From assembly GCF_039534915.1 (NCBI RefSeq), contig NZ_BAAAWE010000001.1, positions 6,944,001-7,008,000 on the forward strand: a stretch of 64,000 bases of DNA. Direction: 5' to 3'. The position numbers and the translations under genes were made by a program. The notes under the pieces were generated by a model. It was given only the letters and a program-made list of their open reading frames with translations. It had not been told where the DNA came from and did not search any database. This document shows, in pieces, positions 45,831 to 54,963 of this stretch. The stretch comes from Streptomyces roseofulvus (GTDB lineage: Bacteria > Actinomycetota > Actinomycetes > Streptomycetales > Streptomycetaceae). Numbering within the stretch: the stretch's first letter is position 1; the number at the start of each line of letters is the position of its first letter.

Positions 45831-47507
45831 ATGACGCCGAATGCCGCCTCCTCCGGACTGAGCCGGAGAAGTTTCCTCGCCTCCACGGCGGTCGCCACCG
45901 CAGCGGTGGCCGGGGGGATGCCGCTCCTCACCGCCTGCAGCGATTCGGGGAGCGGCGGGTCGCGAGAGGGCGCCACGTCGGGCAAGGCCGCGGACAAGCT
46001 GCTCCCGACCTACGTCGCCAGCAAGGTCGCCGAGCCGGACATCCCGTCGAAGAACGGCTCGTCGGCGGGGTACACCAGCAAGGTCGACCTCGCGGCCCTC
46101 GCCACCTCGGTCCCGGCGAGACTCGGCACCGGCGCTCCCCTGGAGATCATGGCCCCGCTCTGGGGCACCCCGCCGAAGCCCGGGTGCGCGTACTACACGG
46201 CGCTCGACGCCGCGGCGGGCACCGAGATCACCTGGCAGAACCAGGACGGCAACACCTACGGCGAGAAGCTCGGTGCCGTGCTCGCCTCCAGCTCCATACC
46301 CGACATGGTGGTCGTGCCCAGCTGGGAACTGGTCGGCAAGATCTCGAGCGCGGTCACCGCGAAGTTCATGGACCTCGGCCCCTACCTGGCGGGCGACAAG
46401 GTCAAGAAGTACCCGAACCTGGCCGCGATCCCGTCCGACTCCTGGCGCATGAGCATCTTCGGCGGCGCGCTGCGCGGCATCCCGATGCCCGCCGCCCCCG
46501 TGCCCAACATCGTGCCCTTCTACCGCAAGGACGTCTTCGACAAGAAGGGCTACACCGTACCCACGTCGGCCGACGAGTTCCTCGGCTGGGCCAAGGAGGC
46601 CACCAGCGCCAAGGCCAAGGTGTGGGCCTGCGGTGACATGAGGTGGTCGGCTGCGGGCTTCTTCGGCGTCCGCCCGGCCGGGTCGCTCGGCTGGAACATC
46701 GGGAGCGACGGAAAGCTGACGTACCGCATCGAGCACCCCGAGTACCTCGAACACCTGGAGTGGGTCCGCAAGCTGTTCGCCGCGGGCGTCGTCCACCCCG
46801 ACGACAAGGCGAACACGGGCGACCCGAGCCAGCGGTTCACCTCCGGACAGATCCTGGTCTACAACAACGACATGTCCTCCTGGTACGGCAAGACCGCCGA
46901 ACAGGCCCACTCCCAACCGGACTTCGAGATCTCCGGCATGGACTACTTCGCCGCCGGCGGCGGCAGCCCGACGCTGTACGCCGGCCAGCCCGCCGGCATC
47001 TGGTCGATGATCCGCAAGGACGCCTCGAAGGAGACGGTCGAGAACGCGCTGGCCGCCGCCAACTTCGCGGCCGCCCCCTACGGCACCAAGGAGCGGATGT
47101 TCGTCGACTACGGCGTCGAGGGCACCCACTACACGGTCGAGAACGGCGCCCCGGTCAAGAACGACCGCGGCATCCAGGAGGTCAACAACGCCTGGGTGCT
47201 GCTCGCCGCCCCCGCCCCCTACACCGCCCACCCCGACCTCCCCGACATCACCCGCAGGCAGGTCGAGTGGCAGCAGCGGCAGGGCGCCTTCGTCAGGAAG
47301 ACGTCCACCTACGGCATGAACATCGTCGAGCCGACCCGGTACGCCACCCTCTCCAGCCAGTTCGAGCAGCTGGAGATCGACTTCGTCCGCGGCAACAAGA
47401 AGCTCTCCGACCTCCAGCAGGCCATCTCCACCTGGAAGTCCTCCGGCGGCGACAAGCTGCGCGACTGGTACAAGGAGCTCCTCGACAAGAACGGCAGCGG
47501 CAACTGA
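45831..47507 (+). CDS. Sugar-binding lipoprotein of an ABC importer (LplA-like)
   Basis: The 558-residue precursor has a twin-arginine motif, LSRRSFLAST (Arg12-Arg13), and a lipobox, LLTAC (Cys36), so it is a membrane-tethered solute receptor. The body has features of large extracellular solute-binding proteins (family 1, LplA/YtcQ type): VVVPSWELVGKI, GIPMPAAPVPNIVPFYRKDVFDKKGY cut short here, and KTSTYGMNIVEPTRYATLSSQ. The large size suits oligosaccharide ligands. RBS GAAGGG precedes the ATG. It heads an operon with two permeases, GH74 and GH42; the ligand is inferred to be xyloglucan oligosaccharides. Confidence 0.9.
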   Translation: MTPNAASSGLSRRSFLASTAVATAAVAGGMPLLTACSDSGSGGSREGATSGKAADKLLPTYVASKVAEPDIPSKNGSSAGYTSKVDLAALATSVPARLGTGAPLEIMAPLWGTPPKPGCAYYTALDAAAGTEITWQNQDGNTYGEKLGAVLASSSIPDMVVVPSWELVGKISSAVTAKFMDLGPYLAGDKVKKYPNLAAIPSDSWRMSIFGGALRGIPMPAAPVPNIVPFYRKDVFDKKGYTVPTSADEFLGWAKEATSAKAKVWACGDMRWSAAGFFGVRPAGSLGWNIGSDGKLTYRIEHPEYLEHLEWVRKLFAAGVVHPDDKANTGDPSQRFTSGQILVYNNDMSSWYGKTAEQAHSQPDFEISGMDYFAAGGGSPTLYAGQPAGIWSMIRKDASKETVENALAAANFAAAPYGTKERMFVDYGVEGTHYTVENGAPVKNDRGIQEVNNAWVLLAAPAPYTAHPDLPDITRRQVEWQQRQGAFVRKTSTYGMNIVEPTRYATLSSQFEQLEIDFVRGNKKLSDLQQAISTWKSSGGDKLRDWYKELLDKNGSGN

Positions 47508-48574
47508 TGTCCGTCACGGCCGGGAGCAGGCCCGACGGGACGCGTCCCCCCGCGGCCGCCGAAGCGCCGGGGCCCGCGGTCGCCGCCGCGGCCCCCGCGA
47601 AGGCCCCCGCGGAGGAGAGCGAGCCGCGCCGGGCCGTCGCGCTGCGCAAGGTCCCCTTCCGGGTCCGGTGGCGCCGTGACCGCGCCCTCATCCTGATGAC
47701 GTCGCCCGTCATCGTCCTGCTCCTGCTCTTCAACTACGTCCCGCTGCTCGGCAACGTCGTCGCCTTCCAGGAGTACGACCCGTACCTCTCCAGCAACGGC
47801 GTGACGGCGATCCTCCACAGCCCGTGGGTGGGTCTCGAACAGTTCTCACGCATGCTCGACGACCCGCTGTTCTGGAGCGCCACGAAGAACACCATCGTCC
47901 TGTTCGTGCTCCAGCTGGTGCTGTTCTTCCCCGTGCCCATCGTCCTCGCGCTGGTCATCAACAGCGTGATCCGGCCCCGGGTGCGGGCCGTGGCCCAGGC
48001 GATCATGTACCTGCCGCACTTCTTCTCCTGGGTCCTCGTCGTCACCGTGTTCCAGCAGATCCTCGGCGGCGCCGGCATCATCGCGCAGACCCTGGAGAAG
48101 CACGGGTGGAGCGGCTTCGACCTGATGACCGACGCGGACCTCTTCAAGTACCTGGTCACCGCGCAGGCCGTGTGGAAGGACGCCGGCTGGGGGATCATCG
48201 TCTTCCTCGCGGCGCTGTCCGCCGTCAGCACCGACCTGTACGAAGCCGCCGCCATGGACGGCGCGGGGCGCTGGCGGCGCATGTGGCACATCACGCTGCC
48301 CGCGCTGCGCCCGGTGATCGCCCTGCTCCTCGTCCTCCGGGTGGGCGACGCGCTGAGCGTCGGCTTCGAGCAGTTCCTGCTCCAGCGGTACGCGGTCGGC
48401 GCGGGGGCCAGCGAGGTCCTCGACACCTACGTGTGGAACATGGGCATCCAGAACGGCGACTTCAGCTACGCGGCCGCGGTCGGCCTGGCCAAGGGCGTCA
48501 TCGGAGTCTGCCTCGTCCTGGGCGCGAACAAGTTCGCGCACCTGCTGGGCGAACAGGGGGTGTACAAGAAATGA
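47507..48574 (+). CDS. Sugar ABC transporter permease, LplB-like
   Basis: The 355-residue permease begins at an ATG overlapping the previous stop (TGATG). A Pro/Ala-rich, basic cytoplasmic N-terminus of about 55 residues precedes six hydrophobic helices. FNYVPLLGNVVAFQEYDPY is typical of the LplB/YtcP-like branch, and the EAA loop is YEAAAMDGAGRWRRMWHITLP. It pairs with the next gene to form the channel. No ATPase is encoded in the window, so a shared ATPase such as MsiK is inferred. Confidence 0.92.
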   Translation: MSVTAGSRPDGTRPPAAAEAPGPAVAAAAPAKAPAEESEPRRAVALRKVPFRVRWRRDRALILMTSPVIVLLLLFNYVPLLGNVVAFQEYDPYLSSNGVTAILHSPWVGLEQFSRMLDDPLFWSATKNTIVLFVLQLVLFFPVPIVLALVINSVIRPRVRAVAQAIMYLPHFFSWVLVVTVFQQILGGAGIIAQTLEKHGWSGFDLMTDADLFKYLVTAQAVWKDAGWGIIVFLAALSAVSTDLYEAAAMDGAGRWRRMWHITLPALRPVIALLLVLRVGDALSVGFEQFLLQRYAVGAGASEVLDTYVWNMGIQNGDFSYAAAVGLAKGVIGVCLVLGANKFAHLLGEQGVYKK

Positions 48575-49497
48575 GCCTCGACACCCAGCTCATCCGCAGC
48601 CTCAAGGCTCCCGCCCGCCCCGTGTGGGAGGAGCCGCCGAGCAGGGCGGGACTCGCCGCCAAGGGCGGCTTCCTGGCCCTCTGCTGCCTGGGGGTCCTCG
48701 GTCCGCTGTGGATCGTGATCGTCACCAGCCTCTCCCCGAAGCCCGTGATCGACCAGGTCGGCGGCCTCGTGGTGATCCCCCAGGGCATCACCTTCGTCAA
48801 CTACACCGAACTGCTCAGCGGAGGACAGGTCAGCCGGGCGATCATGGTCTCGGTCGGCGTCACGCTCGTCGGCACGCTGTTCTCGATGACGGTGTCGGTG
48901 CTGGCGGCCTACGGCCTGTCGCGGCCCGGGAGCCTGGGCCACCGGTTCTTCCTGATGGCCATCATGGCGACCATGTTCTTCGGCGCCGGCCTCATCCCGA
49001 CGTACCTCCTGGTGCAGTCGCTGGGCCTCACCGACACCTATCTGTCGCTGATCCTGCCGAGCGCCGTCAGCGTCTTCAACATCCTCGTGCTGCGGGCCTT
49101 CTTCATGGGGATCTCACCCGAACTCACCGAGTCCGCCCGCATCGACGGGGCCGGCGAGACGCGCATCCTGCTGACCATCATCATGCCGCTCTCGCGCGCG
49201 GTGCTGGCCGTCATCTCGCTGTTCTACGCGGTCGGCTACTGGAGCGCCTGGTTCAACGCGTCCATCTACCTCAGCGACCAGCAGATGATGCCGCTGCAGA
49301 ACGTGCTCATCCAGCTGGTGCAGAAGAACACCGAAGCGCCGACCGGCCTCCAGCAGGCGGTCCGTACCGGCCAACTCTCCGCACTGGGACTGCAGATGGC
49401 CGTCATGGTCCTCGCGCTGATCCCGGTCGCGGTGGCCTCACCGTTCGTCCAGCGGCACTTCAAGAAGGGCATGCTCACGGGCGCCGTCAAGGGCTGA
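48571..49497 (+). CDS. Sugar ABC transporter permease, LplC-like
   Basis: The 308-residue permease starts with ATGA overlap on the previous stop. Six hydrophobic helices and the EAA motif ESARIDGAGETRILLTIIMPLS (in two parts) place it with the MalG/LplC half of sugar importers; VQKNTEAPTGLQQAVRTGQL is the long final periplasmic loop of the LplC type. It is translationally coupled to its partner. GH74 begins 63 bp downstream. Confidence 0.92.
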   Translation: MSLDTQLIRSLKAPARPVWEEPPSRAGLAAKGGFLALCCLGVLGPLWIVIVTSLSPKPVIDQVGGLVVIPQGITFVNYTELLSGGQVSRAIMVSVGVTLVGTLFSMTVSVLAAYGLSRPGSLGHRFFLMAIMATMFFGAGLIPTYLLVQSLGLTDTYLSLILPSAVSVFNILVLRAFFMGISPELTESARIDGAGETRILLTIIMPLSRAVLAVISLFYAVGYWSAWFNASIYLSDQQMMPLQNVLIQLVQKNTEAPTGLQQAVRTGQLSALGLQMAVMVLALIPVAVASPFVQRHFKKGMLTGAVKG

Positions 49498-49560
49498 CGC
49501 CCGCCGGCCGTGCCCCTGATCCGTACTCCCTCCCCTCCTTCTTCAGGACCGAGGTATGTC

Positions 49561-51780
49561 ATGAGCACGTTTCACCTGAGCCGGCGCTCCGTTCTCGCCG
49601 GTTCCGCTGCCGCCGCCGCGGCCGTCTCCCTGCCCGCGCTGCCGGCGCAGGCGGCCGCCGCCCCCGCGCCCGCCGCCGGGAACGGCTACCGGTGGCGCAC
49701 CGTCGCCATGGGCGGCACCGGCTTCATCAGCGGAGTGCTGTTCCACCCGTCGGTACGAGGGCTCGCCTACGCCAGGACCGACATCGGGGGCGCCTACCGC
49801 TGGGAGGACCGCACCGGCCGCTGGATCCCGCTGACCGACCACCTCGGCTGGGACGACTGGAACCTCCTCGGCGTCGAGGCCATGGCCGTCGACCCGACCC
49901 ACCGGAACCGCCTCTACCTGGCCCTCGGCACGTACACCCAGCCCTGGGCCGGCAACGGCGCCGTGCTGCGGTCCGAGGACCGCGGCGCCACCTGGCGGCG
50001 CACGGACCTCACCGTGAAGCTCGGAGCCAACGAGGACGGGCGCGGATGCGGTGAACGACTCCTCGTCGACCCGCGGAACTGCGACACGCTGTGGCTCGGC
50101 ACCCGCCACGACGGGCTGCTCAGGTCGACGGACCGAGGCGCCACCTGGCAGCCCGCGGCCTTCCCCGCCACCCCGAGCGCCGCCGGCCAGGGCATCACCC
50201 TCCTGGTCGCCGCGGGCCGCACCGTCTACGCGGGATGGGGCGACTCCGACGGCACCGCCGGCAGCCCCAACCTCTACCGCACGACCGACGGCACGACCTG
50301 GGAGCCCGTCCCCGGGCAGCCGGCCGGCACCGCCGCCCGGGTGCCGATCCGCGCCGCCTACGACCGCCTCACCCGCGAGCTGTACGTGACGTACGCCAAC
50401 GCCCCCGGTCCCAACGGCCAGTCCGACGGCAGCGTGCACAAGCTGTCGACGGCGAACGGGAAGTGGACCGAGGTCACCCCCGTGAAGCCCGGCGGGGTGA
50501 CCGGCGACGGCGGGACCGACGCCTTCGGCTACGGCGGCGTCGCCGTCGACGCCCGCCGACCGGGCACGCTCGTCGTGTCCACCAACAACCGCTGGTCCGA
50601 GGTCGACACCGTCTTCCGGTCCACCGACGGCGGCCGCACCTGGACGTCCCTGAAGGACCAGGCCGTCTTCGACGTCTCCGAGACCCCCTACCTCAAGTGG
50701 GGCGGGGACGAGCCCAAGTTCGGCTGGTGGATCCAGGCCCTCGGCCTCGACCCGTTCGACTCCCGGCACGTCGTCTACGGCACCGGCGCGACCCTGTACG
50801 GCACCCGCGACCTCCGGCGCTGGGCGCCGCAGATCCGTGGCCTGGAGGAGACCGCCATCCTCCACCTGGTCTCGCCGCCGGTCGGGGAGGCCCATCTGAT
50901 CAGCGGCAACGGCGACATCGGTGTGATGTACCACGAGTCGCTCACGGCGTCCCCCGCGCGCGGCATGGCGTCGAATCCCGTGTTCGGTTCGACCACGGGA
51001 CTCGCCCAGGCCGCGGCCCGGCCCTCGTACGTCGTGCGCACCGGCTGGAGCGGAGGCGCCAACGGCGCCTGGTCGAACGACGGCGGACGGAGCTGGTCGC
51101 CCTTCGCGTCCCAGCCGTCCGCCGCCAAGGGCGCGCCCGGCCCGATCGTCACCAACGCCGACGGCAGCGTCCTGCTGTGGTCCCTCGGGTCCTCGAACGG
51201 CACCGCCCACCCGGCGTACCGCTCGACGGACAACGGCGCCACCTGGACCGAGGCCACCTCCGTCCCTCGGGGCGCCGTCCTGGTCGCGGACCCCGTGGAC
51301 CCGGCGCTCCTCTACGCCTACGACACCACCGCCGGCACGGTCCACGCCAGCACCGACCGCGGCCTGACCTTCACCGCCGCGGCGACCGGCCTGCCCTCGG
51401 GCGACGCGCAGTTCCAGCTGGCCGCGGCACCGGGGCGCTCCGGCGACCTGTGGCTGAGCGCGAAGGAGGCCGGGCTGTACCGCTCCACCGACGGCGGCGC
51501 CACCTTCACCCGGGTCGACAGCTGCCGGTCCTCGCACACCCTGGGCTTCGGCAAGGCCGCCCCGGGCGCCGCCTACCCGGCGCTCTACATGGTCGGCGCG
51601 ACCGGGGGCCCCAACGCCGTCCACCGCTCCGACGACGAGGCGAGGACCTGGGTGCGGATCAACGACGACCAGCACCAGTGGGGCTGGATCGGCCGGGTCG
51701 TCACCGGCGATCCGCGCGTGTACGGCCGGGTCTACCTCGGCACCAACGGGCGCGGCGTGCAGTACGGGGATCCCGTCTGA
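49561..51780 (+). CDS. Secreted GH74 xyloglucanase
   Basis: The 739-residue enzyme has a Tat signal, HLSRRSVLAGSAAAAAAVSL (Arg8-Arg9), and then the two seven-bladed propellers of GH74. The first begins YRWRTVAMGGTGFISGVLFHP with the conserved Asp in YARTDIGGAYRW; LRSEDRGATWRR, LRSTDRGATWQP and YRSTDGGATFTR are Asp-box (BNR-like) blades; the second catalytic region lies near FGYGGVAVDARRPGTLVVS. GH74 enzymes cut the beta-1,4-glucan backbone of xyloglucan. No carbohydrate-binding module is attached. It is co-transcribed with the importer, and GH42 follows with a TGATG overlap. Confidence 0.94.
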   Translation: MSTFHLSRRSVLAGSAAAAAAVSLPALPAQAAAAPAPAAGNGYRWRTVAMGGTGFISGVLFHPSVRGLAYARTDIGGAYRWEDRTGRWIPLTDHLGWDDWNLLGVEAMAVDPTHRNRLYLALGTYTQPWAGNGAVLRSEDRGATWRRTDLTVKLGANEDGRGCGERLLVDPRNCDTLWLGTRHDGLLRSTDRGATWQPAAFPATPSAAGQGITLLVAAGRTVYAGWGDSDGTAGSPNLYRTTDGTTWEPVPGQPAGTAARVPIRAAYDRLTRELYVTYANAPGPNGQSDGSVHKLSTANGKWTEVTPVKPGGVTGDGGTDAFGYGGVAVDARRPGTLVVSTNNRWSEVDTVFRSTDGGRTWTSLKDQAVFDVSETPYLKWGGDEPKFGWWIQALGLDPFDSRHVVYGTGATLYGTRDLRRWAPQIRGLEETAILHLVSPPVGEAHLISGNGDIGVMYHESLTASPARGMASNPVFGSTTGLAQAAARPSYVVRTGWSGGANGAWSNDGGRSWSPFASQPSAAKGAPGPIVTNADGSVLLWSLGSSNGTAHPAYRSTDNGATWTEATSVPRGAVLVADPVDPALLYAYDTTAGTVHASTDRGLTFTAAATGLPSGDAQFQLAAAPGRSGDLWLSAKEAGLYRSTDGGATFTRVDSCRSSHTLGFGKAAPGAAYPALYMVGATGGPNAVHRSDDEARTWVRINDDQHQWGWIGRVVTGDPRVYGRVYLGTNGRGVQYGDPV

Positions 51781-53747
51781 TGCCCGGCCTGAGCGACGCG
51801 ACCCGCGGCCGCCTCCTCTTCGGCGGCGACTACAACCCGGAGCAGTGGCCGGAGGAGACCTGGCACGAGGACGTCCGGCTGATGAAGGCGGCCGGGGTCA
51901 ACTCGGTGACCCTCGGCGTCTTCTCCTGGTCGACGCTGGAACCGACGCCGGGAGCAAGGGAGTTCGGCTGGCTCGACACGGTGATGGACCTGATGCACGA
52001 CCACGGCATCGGCGTCGTCCTCGCCACCCCGACCGCCTCGCCCCCGCCCTGGATGGGCCGGCTGCACCCGGACACCCTGCCCGTCACCGAGGACGGCCGC
52101 ACCGAGTGGTGGGGCGGCCGGCAGCACTTCTCGCACTCCAGCGCCACCTACCGGCGCTACGCCGCCGCCGTCACCGAGGACCTCGCCGCCCGCTACGCCG
52201 GCCACCCGGCGCTGACGATGTGGCACATCAACAACGAGTACTGCACCTTCGACTACGGCGACGAGGCCGCGGCGGCCTTCCGCCGCTGGCTGCGCGCGAG
52301 GTACGGCACCCTCGACGCCCTCAACGACGCCTGGGGCACCGCCTTCTGGAGCCAGGGGTACGACTCCTGGGACGGCGTCCTGCCACCCCGCCTGGCCCAC
52401 TACATGCGCAACCCCACCCAGGTCCTCGACTTCAGGCGCTTCACCTCCGACATGCTCCTGGAGTGCTTCGTCGCCGAGCGGGACATCGTCCGCCGCCACA
52501 CCCCGGACATCCCGGTCACCAGCAACTTCATGCCGCTGTGGACGGGCCAGGACGGCTGGCGCTGGGCCGAGGAGGAGGACGTGGTCTCCGTCGACCTCTA
52601 CCCGGATCCGCGCGACCCGCTGGGCGCCCAGAGCGGCGCCCTCGTCCAGGACCTGACCCGCTCCCAGGCGCGCGGGCCGTGGATGCTCATGGAGCAGGCC
52701 GCCGGGCCCGTCAACTGGCGGGGCGTGAACCACCCCAAGCCCCGCGGGCTCAACCGGCTCTGGTCCCTGCAGGCCGTGGCCCGGGGCGCCGACGCCGTCT
52801 GCTACTTCCAGTGGCGGCAGTCCCGGCAGGGCGCGGAGAAGTTCCACTCCGGCATGGTCAGCCATGCCGGGGAGGAGGGCCGGACGTACCGGGAGGTCAG
52901 GCAGCTCGGCGCGGAGCTGGAGCGGATCGCCGCCGGGACGGCCGGCCGGACCGTCACCGCCGACGTCGCGATCCTGCACGACTGGGACGCGTGGTGGGCC
53001 GGATGCCAGGACGGCCGCCTGTCCGGCCGGGTGGAGTACGCGGACGTCCTGCGCGCCTGGCACCGAGCCCTCTGGCAGGCGCACCTCACCACCGACTTCG
53101 CCCACCCCGAGCACGACCTCACGCCGTACTCCGTCGTCGTCGTGCCGCAGCTCTACTCCCTCACCGACACGGCGATCGAAGGGCTCGTGGCCCACGTCCG
53201 CAGGGGCGGCACCCTCGTCTGCGGCTTCCAGACCGGCGTCGCCGACGAGGACGACCGGGTCCGCGCCGGCGGCATGGACCACCGGCTGCGCGAGCTGTTC
53301 GGCATCCGCACCCTGCACGAGTGGTGGCCGCTGGACGCGGGGGAGACCGTCACCTGCGAGGGCTTCACGGCGTCCCTGTGGTCGGAGGAGCTGGAGGCCG
53401 ACGGCTCCGCCGACGAGACCGTGCCGTACAAGGGCGGAGAACTCGACGGACTGCCCGCCGTCCTGCGCAAGGGCCGGGCCTGGTACGTCTCCACCCTGCC
53501 CGAGCCGGAGGCGCTGAGCGACCTCCTGGCCGGGATCGCCGCCGCGGCGGGCGTCCGGCCGGTGCTCGACGGCCTTCCCGAGCAGGTCGAGGCCGTCCGT
53601 CGCGGCGAGGCGCTCTTCGTGCTCAACCACGGTCGCGAGCCGGTGACCGTCGACGTTCCCGGCAGCCACCACGATCTCCTCACGGGGGCGCCGGTCACCG
53701 ACCGGATCACCCTGGGCCGCTACGGCGCGGCGGTGCTCCGGCCGTGA
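51780..53747 (+). CDS. GH42 beta-galactosidase
   Basis: The 655-residue cytoplasmic enzyme begins LLFGGDYNPEQWP, the classic GH42 opening. The acid/base is Glu153 in WHINNEYC and the nucleophile Glu305 in LMEQAAGPVNW. The trimerisation (Glyco_hydro_42M) domain follows from about residue 395 (VVVVPQLYSLTDTAI, GGTLVCGFQTGVADEDD), then a small C-terminal beta domain. It would remove the beta-1,2-galactose that caps xylose in xyloglucan side chains. Start ATG overlaps the GH74 stop. A strong terminator ends the operon. Confidence 0.94.
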   Translation: MPGLSDATRGRLLFGGDYNPEQWPEETWHEDVRLMKAAGVNSVTLGVFSWSTLEPTPGAREFGWLDTVMDLMHDHGIGVVLATPTASPPPWMGRLHPDTLPVTEDGRTEWWGGRQHFSHSSATYRRYAAAVTEDLAARYAGHPALTMWHINNEYCTFDYGDEAAAAFRRWLRARYGTLDALNDAWGTAFWSQGYDSWDGVLPPRLAHYMRNPTQVLDFRRFTSDMLLECFVAERDIVRRHTPDIPVTSNFMPLWTGQDGWRWAEEEDVVSVDLYPDPRDPLGAQSGALVQDLTRSQARGPWMLMEQAAGPVNWRGVNHPKPRGLNRLWSLQAVARGADAVCYFQWRQSRQGAEKFHSGMVSHAGEEGRTYREVRQLGAELERIAAGTAGRTVTADVAILHDWDAWWAGCQDGRLSGRVEYADVLRAWHRALWQAHLTTDFAHPEHDLTPYSVVVVPQLYSLTDTAIEGLVAHVRRGGTLVCGFQTGVADEDDRVRAGGMDHRLRELFGIRTLHEWWPLDAGETVTCEGFTASLWSEELEADGSADETVPYKGGELDGLPAVLRKGRAWYVSTLPEPEALSDLLAGIAAAAGVRPVLDGLPEQVEAVRRGEALFVLNHGREPVTVDVPGSHHDLLTGAPVTDRITLGRYGAAVLRP

Positions 53748-53769
53748 CGCCGTGACGGCCGGAACCGCT

Positions 53770-53810
53770 CGGCGAGCCGTACCCCGACCGGCGCGGGGTA
53801 CGGCTCGCCG
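53770..53810. terminator. Bidirectional terminator between GH42 and the LacI regulator
   Basis: A perfect 17-bp stem (53770-53786 with 53794-53810) and a 7-base loop lie between two convergent genes. Confidence 0.85.
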
Positions 53811-53819
53811 GTCCCTGCG

Positions 53820-54824
53820 TCAGGGGGCCGTCCCGGTGCTCGCCCGCACCGTCAACTCGGGGGCGATCAGCGAGACTTCGTCGGTGGCGCGGCCCTCGAT
53901 CTTGGCGACCAGGCGCTCCACCGCCTGCCGGCCCATCTCCTGCGCCGGGATGGAGACCGACGTCAGCCGCACCGAGGCCTGGACGGCCACCTGCTCCGGG
54001 CAGATCGCGACCACCGACACGTCCTCGGGGACGGCGCGGCCCTGCCGGCGCAGCAGGGCGAGCAGCGGCTCGACCGCCTGCTCGTTCTGCACGACGAACC
54101 CGGAGGTGCCCGGGCGCTCGTCGAGGATGCGGGTGAGGACGGCGGCGATCGCGTCGTAGCCACCGCCGCACGGCCGGTGCAGCACCCGGAGGTCCAACTC
54201 CCGCGCCCGGGCGCGGAGCCCGTCGAGGGTGCGCTCGGCGAAGCCGGTGTGCCGCTCGTAGACCGCGGGGGCCTCGCCGATGACGGCGATGTCGCGGTGG
54301 CCGAGCTTCGCCAGGTGGTCCACGCACAGCGCGCCGGTCGCCCGGAAGTCGAGGTCGACGCAGGTCAGTCCCGAGGTGTCGGCGGGCAGCCCGATCAGCA
54401 CGGACGGCTGGTCGGTGCCGCGCAGCAGCGGCAGCCGCTCGTCGTCGAGCTCGACGTCCATGAGGATCATCGCGTCGGCGAGCCCGCTGCCGGTGACGCG
54501 GCGGACGGCTTCGGGGCCCTCCTCACCGGTCAGCAGCAGGACGTCGTACCCGTGCGTCCGGGCCGTCGTGGCGACCGCGATGGCGATCTCCATCATCACC
54601 GGCACGTACATGTCGGTGCGCAGCGGGACCATCAGCGCGATGATGTTCGACCTGCTGCTGGCCAGTGCCCGCGCGCCCGCGTTCGGGTGGTACCCCAGCT
54701 CGCGGATGCTCTGCTCGACCTGCAGCCGGGTGGCCGCGGAGATGGGCCGCTTGCCGCTGAGGACATAGCTCACCGTGCTCGCCGACACTCCGGCGTGCCG
54801 GGCGACCTCGGCGAGGGTTACCAT
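53820..54824 (-). CDS. LacI-family transcriptional repressor, likely regulator of the locus
   Basis: The 334-residue regulator begins MVTLAEVARHAGVSASTVSY, the LacI HTH, followed by the hinge helix PNAGARALASSRSN. The sensor domain has SNIIALMVPLRTDMYVPVM, CVDLDFRATGALCVDHLAKLGH cut short here, and SVVAICPEQVAVQASVRLTSV. It is in the middle of the nine GAAGCGCTTC operators, two of which bracket its own promoter, so autoregulation and control of the surrounding sugar genes are inferred. The inducer is probably a xyloglucan-derived oligosaccharide. The RBS is GGGAGAGCTGG. Confidence 0.92.
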   Translation of the reverse strand: MVTLAEVARHAGVSASTVSYVLSGKRPISAATRLQVEQSIRELGYHPNAGARALASSRSNIIALMVPLRTDMYVPVMMEIAIAVATTARTHGYDVLLLTGEEGPEAVRRVTGSGLADAMILMDVELDDERLPLLRGTDQPSVLIGLPADTSGLTCVDLDFRATGALCVDHLAKLGHRDIAVIGEAPAVYERHTGFAERTLDGLRARARELDLRVLHRPCGGGYDAIAAVLTRILDERPGTSGFVVQNEQAVEPLLALLRRQGRAVPEDVSVVAICPEQVAVQASVRLTSVSIPAQEMGRQAVERLVAKIEGRATDEVSLIAPELTVRASTGTAP

Positions 54825-54843
54825 CCAGCTCTCCCAGCCTCAT

Positions 54844-54853
54844 GAAGCGCTTC
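54844..54853. promoter_or_regulatory. LacI-type operator O5 (downstream operator of lacI)
   Basis: Perfect GAAGCGCTTC in ATGAAGCGCTTCGATC, 20 bases before the lacI ATG and downstream of its promoter, where a repressor would block elongation or overlap the ribosome-binding region. Confidence 0.85.
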
Positions 54854-54893
54854 GATCATGTGAGCGTACCGCTCCTGCCTGCCATGTACGGCG

Positions 54894-54922
54894 ACCTTAT
54901 CTCCGGCGTCACGCGTTGTCCA
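54894..54922 (-). promoter_or_regulatory. Promoter of the LacI gene
   Basis: Minus strand: TGGACA (54922-54917), 17 bp, TAAGGT (54899-54894), a good TANNNT -10. Operators O5 and O6 lie on either side, 88 bp apart. Confidence 0.55.
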
Positions 54923-54931
54923 TCCTTCATC

Positions 54932-54941
54932 GAAGCGCTTC
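54932..54941. promoter_or_regulatory. LacI-type operator O6 (upstream operator of lacI)
   Basis: 14-bp version TCGAAGCGCTTCGA (54930-54943), 9 bases upstream of the lacI -35 box and 20 bases after the stop of the GH43 gene. Confidence 0.85.
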
Positions 54942-54963
54942 GACGGGGCGAGGAGGGAGGCGT

